Shown here piece after piece: positions 8,909 through 16,064 of a stretch of DNA of 64,000 nucleotides (position 1 is its first letter; the number at the start of each line of letters is the position of its first letter). The translations under genes were made by a program, and so were the position numbers. Under the pieces are notes generated by a model. That model did not search any database. It saw nothing but the letters and a program-made list of their open reading frames with translations, and had not been told where the DNA came from. The stretch is from CAZWLY01 sp964634465 (GTDB lineage Bacteria > Desulfobacterota > Desulfarculia > G963662305). The stretch is from NCBI GenBank assembly GCA_964634465.1, contig CAZWLY010000012.1, forward strand, positions 1-64,000. The letters are read 5' to 3'.

Positions 8909-11900
8909 ATGGCCGAGAAAAAGATCGGCGCGGTGATGGTGGTCGGCGGCGGCATCGGCGGGATGCAGGCCGCCCTGGATCTGGCCCAGGCCGGGTTCAT
9001 GGTCCACCTGGTCGAGCGGTCGCCGTCCATCGGCGGGACGATGTCCCGGTTGGACAAGACCTTCCCGACCAACGACTGCGCCATGTGAATCATCTCGCCC
9101 AAGCTGGTCGAGGTCGGCCGGCACCCCAACATAGAGCTCTTGACCCTGACCGAGGTCTTAGGGGTCGAGGGTTCGGCGGGGAGGTTTGCCGTCGAGGTGG
9201 TCACCCGGCCCCGCTACGTGGACGTGGAGAAGTGCATCGCCTGCGGCGTCTGCGCCGAGAAGTGCCCCCGGAAGGTCGATGACGAGCACAACCTGGGGTT
9301 GAACAAGCGCAAGGCGGCCTACGTCCCCTACTCCCAGGCGGTGCCGCTTAAATACGCCCTCGACGCGGCCAACTGCATCTATTTCCAGAAGGGCAAGTGC
9401 CGGGCCTGCGAGAAGTTCTGCCCGACCAAGGCCATCGATTTCGACCAACAGGAACAGCGGCGGCGGCTCGATGTCGGGGCGATCGTCCTCGCCCCCGGCT
9501 TCGAGCCCTACGACCCCGCGGTCAACGACACCTTCCTTTACCGCCGCTCGCCCAACGTGGTCACCAACCTGGAGTTCGAGCGCCTCTTGGCCGCCTCCGG
9601 TCCTTACGGCGGCCACCTGGTCTGCCCCTCGGACGGAGTCGAACCCAAGCGCATCGCCTGGCTGCAGTGCGTCGGCTCCCGCGACTTCCACGACGGGGCC
9701 AATCCGTACTGCTCCGATGTCTGTTGCACCGCCGCCGTCAAGGAGGCGGTGGTGGCCATGGAGCACCTGAAGGGGGTCGAGGCGAGCATCTTCTACATCG
9801 ACCTTCGGACCCACGGCAAGGGCTTCGAGCGCTACCTCGATCGGGCCCGGGACGAGGCCGGGGTGCGGCTGATAAAGAGCCGTATCACCAAGGTGAGATC
9901 GATCGACGGCGACCGCCTGGCCGTGACCTACACCACCCCGGAGGGCCGGCGGGTGGACGAGGAGTTCGACCTGATCGTCCTGTCCACCGGCATGGGCCTG
10001 AGCAAGTCGGCGGTGGAGCTGGCCCGCCGGGCGGGCGTCGAGACCGGCCCCTCCGGCCACCCGGAGAGCAGCCTGTTCGACCCGACGGCGATCTCCAGAC
10101 CCGGCGTTTTCATCTGCGGTCCCTTTGCCGGTCCGATGGACATCCCCGCCTCGGTGGTCATGGCCTCGGCCGCGGCCGGCTCGGCGGCCGGGCTGTTGGC
10201 CGAGGCCCGCGACACCCTGACCCCGGAGACGGTCGAACCCCAAGAACGGGACATGACCGGCGAGCCGCCCAGGATCGGCGTCATCGTCTGCCACTGCGGG
10301 ACCAACATCGCCGGCGTGGTCGATGTGGCCAAGGTGGCCGAGTACGCCCGGAGCCTGCCCTACGTGGTCCACGTCGAGGAGAGCCTGTTCGCCTGCGCCC
10401 AGGACAGCCAGGAGAAGATAACCGAGCTGATGGCCGAGCACGGCCTGAATCGTTTGGTGGTCGCCGCCTGCACCCCCCGGACCCACGAGGCGGTCTTCCA
10501 ATCGACCTTGACCGAGGCCGGACTGAACCGCCACCTCTTCGAGATGGCCAACATCAGAAACCAGTGCTCCTGGGTCCATGCCGACGACCCGGAAAAAGCC
10601 ACCGAGAAGTCGATGGACCTGGTCCGGATGGGCGTGGCCAAGGCGGCCAACCTGGTTCCGCTCAAAGAGTATGACCTGGAGGTCAACCGGACCGGGCTCG
10701 TCATCGGCGGCGGCCTGGCCGGGCTGACCGCGGCCAAGGCCCTGGCCGACCAGGGCTTCGCCACCCACCTGGTCGAGAAGAGCGACGAGCTGGGCGGCCA
10801 GGCGACCCGTCTGGCCCTGACCTGGCGGGACGACGAGGTTCCGCCCAGGCTGGCCGAGTTGATCGAGGCGGTCAGAAACCACCCCGAGATAACCGTCCAC
10901 ACCGGGGCAAAAATCGAGACGGTGGACGGCTTTGTCGGCGCTTTCTCGACCACCATCGACACCGAGGCCGGCCGGCTGGTCATCGATCACGGCGCGGCCA
11001 TCATCGCCACCGGCGCCGTGGAGTGGCGACCCGACCTCTACGGCTACGGCCGGGACAAACGGGTCTTGACCGGCCTGGAGATAGAGGAGCGCCTCAAGGC
11101 GGCCGACCCGGCCATCGAGGAACTCGGCTCGGCCGTCTTCATCCAGTGCGTCGGCTCCCGTATCCCCGAGCGACCCTACTGCTCCAAGGTCTGCTGCACC
11201 CGCTCGGTGACCCAGGCCCTGGCCTTGAAGCGGCTCAAACCGGAGATGGAGGTCTACGTCCTCTACCGGGACTTAAGGACCTACGGCTTCAGAGAAGAGG
11301 TCTATCGCCGGGCCCGGGAGGCGGGGGTCCGCTTCTGCCGCTACGATCGCGACCAGGGCCTGAGCGTAGACAACGGCGATCGACTGACGGTTCGCTTCAC
11401 CGACACCACCCTCAACCGTGAGCTCGTCCTCGAAACCGAGCTTTTGATTCTGGCCGCGGCCATGATCCCGCCCGCCGACAGCCAGCGCCTGGCCCAGCTC
11501 TTCAAAGCCGGCCAGGGGCCGGACGGCTTCTTCGCCGAGGCCCACGTCAAGCTCCGTCCGGTGGATTTCGCCACCGACGGCGTGTTCGTCTGCGGCCTGG
11601 CCCACGGCCCCAAGCCGCTGGAGGAGTCCATCGCCCAGGCCCAGGCGGCGGCGGCCAGGGCGGCCGGGGTGTTGGCCTCGAAAAAGCTCAAGGTCGGCGG
11701 CGTGGTCTCCCGAATCGACCCGGCCGAATGCGTCTCCTGCGGCGTGTGCATCACCGTCTGCCCCTACTCGGCCATCGACTGGGACGAGGCCGGCAAGGTC
11801 AAGGTGAACGAGGCCCTGTGCAAGGGTTGCGGTCTGTGCGTCGCCTCCTGCCGCTCCGGCGCGCCCGACCTGGGCGGCTTCACCGAGGCGGCGGTCTTCG

Positions 11901-11926
11901 ACCAGCTCTCCGCCGCCATCGATTAG
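8909..11926 (+). CDS. hdrA: Selenocysteine-containing HdrA (tandem HdrA flavoprotein), UGA decoded at residue 60
   Basis: This is a 1005-aa FAD/[4Fe-4S] flavoprotein, the electron-splitting hub of Hdr complexes. The in-frame TGA at 9086-9088 falls in FPTNDCAM-U-IISPKLVE, where HdrA proteins have Cys; both sides are conserved HdrA sequence, so the codon is read as selenocysteine. Order: FAD motif VGGGIGGMQA (near 13); ferredoxin motifs CIACGVCAEKCP and CRACEKFCP (110-175); an HdrA N-type domain with CHCG (near 462); a second FAD motif IGGGLAGLTA (near 600); C-terminal CVSCGVCITVCP and CKGCGLCVASC. It is therefore a double HdrA. The ATG has a GGAGAG ribosome site, 12 bp after hdrB. Translation needs SelA-D and tRNA-Sec, not in this window. 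Confidence 0.93.
9086..9122 (+). promoter_or_regulatory. UGA selenocysteine codon with bacterial SECIS hairpin
   Basis: Beginning 14 nt after the UGA, GCTGGTCG (9103-9110) pairs with CGGCCGGC (9115-9122), giving 8 bp with two G-U wobbles around the tetraloop AGGU. The apical loop starts 23 nt past the UGA and has G among its first two bases. Both properties fit the known bacterial SECIS rules (loop roughly 16-37 nt downstream, G at loop position 1 or 2). The fold was done by hand. Confidence 0.75.
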
Positions 11927-11995
11927 CCGCCGCCTTTACTCGACCAGCCAAAACGGGCATAATCGGCCGCGAATCCATTGGGAGCGTTGCTGGGC

Positions 11996-13216
11996 GTGGC
12001 TGAAGTCGTCCCGTTCATCATAAAGGCTGGCTGGCTGATCGACGGCTCGGGCGAGGCGGCGGTGAGCGAGGCTTGGATCGAGGTCGAGGCCGGACGGATC
12101 GTCGCCGTCGGCCGGGGCCGACCGCCGGCCGGGCCCGAGCATGAGATCATCGACCTGGCCGATTGCACCCTGCTCCCCGGCCTGATCGACGCCCACGTCC
12201 ACCTGGCCCTCTCCGGTTCGGCCGACCCGGAGCTGAGAAAAAGCCAACTCGGCTGCGGCTTCTGCCGGGCCGGCCAATTGATTTCGAGCCACGTCAAAGC
12301 CCAGTTGGCCGGCGGGGTGGTCGCGGTTCGCGACGGCGGCGACGCCGGCGGCGGCTTTGGGCCGGACTACCCCGGCCACGTCCTTCGCCATCGGGTCGAG
12401 AGAGACTCCGCCCCGCTCCGGATAAAGTCGCCGGGCCGGGCCTGGCACGCCGCCGGTCGCTACGGCAGGCTCATCGGCCGAGAGCCTCGGCCGGGCCAAA
12501 CCCTGCCCGAAGCCCTGGTCGAATTCTTGGCCGCGACCGAGACGCCGCCGGATCACGTCAAGATCGTCCAGTCGGGCATCAACAGCCTGACCGAGTTCGG
12601 CAAGGAGACGCCGCCCCAGTTCTCGCTGGGCGAACTGGCGGAGGCCGCGGCCGCGGCCCACGAAAGGGGCCTGAAGGTCATGGTCCACGCCAACGGCCGG
12701 GAGCCGGTCCGCCTGGCGCTCAAGGCCGGGGCCGACTCCATCGAGCACGGCTTCTTCATGGGCCGGGCCAACCTGGAGTCGATGGCCGAGACGGGGACGG
12801 CCTGGGCGCCGACGGCGGTGACCATGGCCGCCTACGCGGCCGAATTGGACGACGGCGACCCCCGGGCCGAGGTCGCCCGGCGAATCCTGGCCGACCAATT
12901 GGAGCAGCTCGCCCTGGCCAGGGAACTGGGGGTGAAAATCGTGGCCGGCACCGACTGCGGCAGCCTGGGCGTCAACCACGGTCGAGCCCTGGCCGAAGAG
13001 TTGGGTCTCTATCTCGCCGCCGGCTTCTCGGCCGAGGCGGCGATCCACTCCGCCGCCGACCGGGCGGCCCGGCTGTTGGGCCTGGAGGACGAGCTGGGCC
13101 GCATCGCGCCGGGCCGGGCCGCCTGCCTGGTGGCGGTCCTCGGTCGGCCCGCAGATCTGGCCGAAGCCTTGAAACGACCGGCCGCGATCTGGATCGACGG
13201 CCGGAGGGAACGTTGA
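11996..13216 (+). CDS. Amidohydrolase-superfamily protein (imidazolonepropionase/dipeptidase-like)
   Basis: It is a predicted cytosolic metal-dependent hydrolase of about 406 aa. The metal-binding signatures are present: PGLIDAHVHL after strand 1, HANG near the middle, SIEHGFFM, and AGTDCGSLG near residue 323 supplying the final Asp. The N-terminal and C-terminal small beta-sandwich segments (IIKAGWLIDGSGE and GRIAPGRAACLVAV) are complete. The substrate cannot be told from sequence. The GTG at 11996 with a GGGAG site is preferred over an upstream TTG at 11978 that lacks one. It follows hdrA by 69 bp but shares no obvious function. Confidence 0.85.
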   Translation: MAEVVPFIIKAGWLIDGSGEAAVSEAWIEVEAGRIVAVGRGRPPAGPEHEIIDLADCTLLPGLIDAHVHLALSGSADPELRKSQLGCGFCRAGQLISSHVKAQLAGGVVAVRDGGDAGGGFGPDYPGHVLRHRVERDSAPLRIKSPGRAWHAAGRYGRLIGREPRPGQTLPEALVEFLAATETPPDHVKIVQSGINSLTEFGKETPPQFSLGELAEAAAAAHERGLKVMVHANGREPVRLALKAGADSIEHGFFMGRANLESMAETGTAWAPTAVTMAAYAAELDDGDPRAEVARRILADQLEQLALARELGVKIVAGTDCGSLGVNHGRALAEELGLYLAAGFSAEAAIHSAADRAARLLGLEDELGRIAPGRAACLVAVLGRPADLAEALKRPAAIWIDGRRER

Positions 13217-13272
13217 CACCGTCCCCGGCCGATCGCGGCTAAAAGCAACCGGGGCCGACCCGACCCCGATCC

Positions 13273-13302
13273 AGAAAAAAGGGCGTACTCCCAGGCGGAG
13301 CC
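13273..13302 (-). terminator. Probable terminator of the hgc operon
   Basis: Read on the minus strand, GGCTCC...GGAG...GCC forms an interrupted stem followed by CTTTTTT. It lies about 55 bp beyond the hgcB stop codon. The stem contains an internal loop, so strength is uncertain. Confidence 0.45.
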
Positions 13303-13354
13303 TTCCCGGCGCCGGCCAGGAGACCCGGCCCGCGGGAAAGACGTTCCCCCCGAC

Positions 13355-13681
13355 TCAGCAGCAACCGGCCTGTTTGACCCGGCCGTCCTTATCGGTCGTC
13401 TCGACGACGCAACAGCACTCCGAACCGCTCTTGCCCAGGGCGGCGTTGATGACCGCCGCGGCGCAGCCGACGCCGGACTGGACGGCGATGGCCTGGCTGG
13501 GGCAGTTGACGGCGCAGGCCCCGCACTCCATGCAGGCGTCCCGGTCGGTAACGGCCACTCGCTTGTCCTCGACGGCCAAAACCTGATGGGGACAGACGAC
13601 GGTGCACATGCCGCAGCCGACGCACAGGTCGGGAAAGACCTCCAGGGTGACGACGTCCTTGAGATAGACTAGTTGGCCCAT
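13355..13681 (-). CDS. hgcB: HgcB, ferredoxin for mercury methylation
   Basis: The 108-aa protein carries two [4Fe-4S] motifs, CVGCGMCTVVCP and CMECGACAVNCP. It also has the HgcB-specific features: a lone cysteine after the clusters in SGVGCAA and a C-terminal vicinal pair (GCC at the end). An additional CCC triplet (SECCCVV) is unusual. Known HgcB reduces the corrinoid of HgcA and is thought to pass Hg(II) through its cysteine pairs. It starts 10 bp after hgcA with a GAGGAG ribosome site, so the two are co-transcribed. Generic ferredoxins lack this tail and context. Confidence 0.95.
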   Translation of the reverse strand: MGQLVYLKDVVTLEVFPDLCVGCGMCTVVCPHQVLAVEDKRVAVTDRDACMECGACAVNCPSQAIAVQSGVGCAAAVINAALGKSGSECCCVVETTDKDGRVKQAGCC

Positions 13682-13691
13682 CTGACTCTCC

Positions 13692-14840
13692 TCAGGCGGC
13701 CAGGCGCGAGCCGAACCACAGGATCAGGCCCGCCGCGGCGCCGGCGATCTCCAAGGGGACGGCTCGCCGCATCTCGGCCTTCACCCCGGACAGTGAGGTG
13801 TAGGTCGACGAACCGGTGAAGTTCATGACCAAAAAAGCGGTCAGGGCCGAGGCCGACAGCAGCCAGGCCGCCGCCTCCAGCCGGACCGACCACAGATCGA
13901 AGTCGCCGCCGCGCAGGATGATCAACAGCAAGGTCAACCCCGCTCCGGCCCACATGCCCTTGAGAGAGAAGGCCCGTCCCGGCAGCCAGGGCAGGAGCAA
14001 CGGCGTCAGGACGACGCCGGCCGCCGCGCCGCCCAGGACGGCGATGACGCCGAAGAGACCGTGATCGAGCACGCCGGCCCAGTACTCGCCGGGAGAAACC
14101 AGGCCGCCCAGGAAAAAGATCGCCGGCAAGATCAGGGCCAGGTACTTGAGCGTGGCCGTCAACTCGACCGGAATCAGGACCGCCCGATCCCTGACCGGGA
14201 ACTCGACCCGCCGCATGCCGGGCTCGACCTTCATTCCGGCCTTCAAAAAGGCCGGGATGTCCTCGGCCCGGATCGGGCCGTAGACCACCTCGAAGCCGGC
14301 GGCCGGTTTGACCTTGTGGGCGGCCACGCCCGGCGCGCCCAGTTGGGGAACGATGACCTTCCGGTGTTCGACGATCTTCTCCAGGCCGGTGAGTTTTATT
14401 CGGGCGATCAACTCGTCGGTGCCGAAGGTGCCCTTGCCCGCGGCGCACCAGACGTTGATCCCCTTGGTGTCCAGGACCAGAAGCCAGGCGCTCAAGCCGG
14501 GCAGGGAGCGGCGGAGCCGGTCGAAGGTCAGCTTGTAATTGGCCGTGACCAGAACCGGCGACTCGGCCGTCGGCCCGCCCAGGGCGTAGAGGCCGGGCGC
14601 GACCTTGTAGTTCATCCGGCCGATGTTCCAGCGGGCCTTGACGCCCCCCCACCTGTCACACCGGCTCAGCTCCGAACCGACCACGGGAACCGGCCCGACC
14701 GGCGTCTCCAGCCGGCCGAGGACGAAGGGCTGCTCCAGGGGGTCTTGGTCCGGCCGTTCGACCGGGCCGCCGGCCCCGCAGCCGCAATCGACGGACGGGG
14801 CGATGGTATCAAAAACGACCTGCTGTCGGGAACGACTCAT
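13692..14840 (-). CDS. hgcA: HgcA, corrinoid methyltransferase of mercury methylation
   Basis: The 382-aa protein has the diagnostic cap-helix motif NVWCAAGK at residues 129-136; Cys132 is the expected lower-axial ligand of cobalt. Residues 55-200 resemble the corrinoid domain of the CO-dehydrogenase CFeSP. Residues 218-382 contain about five hydrophobic helices, the membrane anchor seen in all HgcA. It transfers a methyl group from methyl-corrinoid to Hg(II), giving methylmercury. An additional Cys-rich stretch (DCGCGAGG, near 18-25) precedes the domain. A GAGAGGAAG site precedes the ATG. The pairing with hgcB makes the call firm. Confidence 0.96.
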   Translation of the reverse strand: MSRSRQQVVFDTIAPSVDCGCGAGGPVERPDQDPLEQPFVLGRLETPVGPVPVVGSELSRCDRWGGVKARWNIGRMNYKVAPGLYALGGPTAESPVLVTANYKLTFDRLRRSLPGLSAWLLVLDTKGINVWCAAGKGTFGTDELIARIKLTGLEKIVEHRKVIVPQLGAPGVAAHKVKPAAGFEVVYGPIRAEDIPAFLKAGMKVEPGMRRVEFPVRDRAVLIPVELTATLKYLALILPAIFFLGGLVSPGEYWAGVLDHGLFGVIAVLGGAAAGVVLTPLLLPWLPGRAFSLKGMWAGAGLTLLLIILRGGDFDLWSVRLEAAAWLLSASALTAFLVMNFTGSSTYTSLSGVKAEMRRAVPLEIAGAAAGLILWFGSRLAA

Positions 14841-14882
14841 CTCGATCTTCCTCTCGATTATTGTTCCATCCTCATCTACCCA

Positions 14883-14901
14883 GGCGGTTCACGAAACCGC
14901 C
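14883..14901. other. Small hairpin between the 68-aa gene and hgcA
   Basis: GGCGGTT and AACCGCC form a perfect 7-bp stem with the loop CACGA in the 70-bp intercistronic gap. No U-tract follows, so it is more likely an mRNA-stability or attenuation element than a full terminator. Confidence 0.4.
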
Positions 14902-14910
14902 GCTGAGGCC

Positions 14911-15117
14911 CTATCGGTCTCCATAGACCTCCTGGTAGGCCTTCCAGACCGGGCAGCGCTCGGCATGGAACGGGTGATGGAGTATCTTGCCGACGATTGA
15001 TTCCGGGTTTTTCCGGGCCTGGTTGCAGGCCGGGCAATGTTTGCAGATCCGGGCCTTCATTTTCTTGAAAAGGCCGATGTCGCCGCCGCTAACGGCGCTC
15101 GCTTCGGAGTCAGGCAT
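14911..15117 (-). CDS. Small Cys/His-rich protein upstream of hgcA
   Basis: This 68-aa protein has no assigned function. Residues 24-30 read CKHCPAC and are followed by HHPFHAERC, giving four cysteines and three histidines that could bind a metal or Fe-S cluster. The ATG at 15117 is fixed by a perfect AGGAGGT site 7 nt upstream; a longer open frame to 15177 lacks one. It lies between marR and hgcA in the same direction, 70 bp before hgcA, so a link to mercury, thiol or metal handling is plausible but unproven. Confidence 0.8.
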   Translation of the reverse strand: MPDSEASAVSGGDIGLFKKMKARICKHCPACNQARKNPESIVGKILHHPFHAERCPVWKAYQEVYGDR

Positions 15118-15264
15118 TTGGCTTACCTCCTGTCCGGCGCTTCGGGCGGCCCTGAATTCCCAGTCGCAGCGGGCCATGGCCGCGATGAACGCCCCGCCGG
15201 GCGGTGAGGCCGGACATATGACTCGTGAAAGTGAGCCACTCCGGCTGTTTTGCTCGACATCGTT

Positions 15265-15729
15265 TCAGGTGCAGCAACCGCCGCCGTTGCAGGCGTTTCT
15301 CAACGCGGCCATGAATACCCGGACCGAGCGGTAGACCTGCTCGCGCTCGCCGTCCGGGATGGCCGCGTCCACCGCCTTCATGATCCCGGCCAGACAGTCC
15401 CACACCCGGGCCAGCACCCGCCGGCCCTCCGCGGACAGGCTCAGTTCCACCGCCCGCGAGTCCCGAACCGACCTCTCTCGCTCGACCAGGCCGTTGTCGA
15501 CCAGCGGCTTGACCAGCCGGGTGGTGGTCGATTTGTCCACCGCCAGAATGGGATGGAGTTCGGCCAGGGGCAGCTTCCCCGCCCTGGCGATCTGGTCCAG
15601 GATATAGAACTGGGTGAAGGTCACCCCCTGGCAGAAGACCTGATCCTGCTGGAAGCAGCGCCCCGCCTTGAACAACTCGGCCACCAACGACAACAGGCTT
15701 CGATCTGCGCTGACGACTGTCTCGAACAT
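15265..15729 (-). CDS. MarR-family transcriptional regulator with C-terminal cysteine cluster
   Basis: The 154-aa winged-helix protein has recognition-helix region LAVDKSTTTRLVKPLVDNGLV and wing VRDSRAVELSLSAEGR, typical of MarR dimers. It ends in CNGGGCC plus one residue and has further cysteines near residues 24 and 33, so thiol-reactive metals, metalloids or oxidants are plausible signals. It is first in a same-strand series ending in hgcAB. The start codon is overlapped by a perfect palindrome, and the deduced -10 box is about 7 nt upstream, so the mRNA may be leaderless (no ribosome site is visible). Confidence 0.9.
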   Translation of the reverse strand: MFETVVSADRSLLSLVAELFKAGRCFQQDQVFCQGVTFTQFYILDQIARAGKLPLAELHPILAVDKSTTTRLVKPLVDNGLVERERSVRDSRAVELSLSAEGRRVLARVWDCLAGIMKAVDAAIPDGEREQVYRSVRVFMAALRNACNGGGCCT

Positions 15730-15748
15730 AGTTGTATGTTACAACTAT
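15728..15748. promoter_or_regulatory. Palindromic operator over the marR start codon
   Basis: The arms ATAGTTGTA (15728-15736) and TACAACTAT (15740-15748) are perfect inverted repeats with a 3-bp spacer. The site covers the -10 box and the ATG, and is markedly AT-rich for this genome. Its size and symmetry fit a MarR dimer, so autorepression is inferred. Confidence 0.75.
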
Positions 15749-15763
15749 TCTCTCCCAAGTCAA
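15736..15763 (-). promoter_or_regulatory. Promoter of marR
   Basis: On the minus strand a TTGACT -35 box (15758-15763) is separated by 16 bp from TAACAT (15736-15741). The -10 box is embedded in the palindrome. Confidence 0.55.
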
Positions 15764-15800
15764 CTTCAAAAGGTAAAAACTGTTTTCAGACGAATAACTC

Positions 15801-15889
15801 CGCCGCAAGCGACGGGGTATCGGCAGCAGAAGCGGAGTCGTTCTTTTCCGCCCCAAGCTGCGGGGAATGAAACCCCAGTGGGGTTCAAC
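15801..15889 (+). repeat. Intergenic hairpin repeat, copy A
   Basis: This copy is a near-duplicate of those at 36346-36440 and 48409-48477 (reverse), with a partial copy at 21571-21632. It begins GCCGCAAGCGACGGGG, passes GTATCGGCAGCAG, CGTTCTTTT and CCCCAAGCTGCGGGG, and ends AATGAAACCCC-GTGGGG. The ends are imperfect inverted repeats of each other. No gene is supportable in the rest of the 335-bp gap. Confidence 0.75.
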
Positions 15890-16064
15890 AGCGGGTCGAT
15901 TGGCGGGAAGAGGCCTCAAAGCCAGGCCGGTCAAAAAGGCCATCTCCAGTTCGACCGGGCAGGCCTGGTCGCCGGAGACCGCGCCGCCTTGCCCGGCGGG
16001 CGAAAGCGGACCGGGGAGCCCGGCGCTTAAGCCAAGCTCCCCGGTTCGGCGGCTGGGGCCGCCG

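Noticed and set aside
9140..11926. Starting HdrA at the GTG/ATG-like codon after the TGA (truncated protein)
   Set aside because: It would remove the first FAD-binding motif and conserved HdrA residues; reading TGA as Sec explains both sides.
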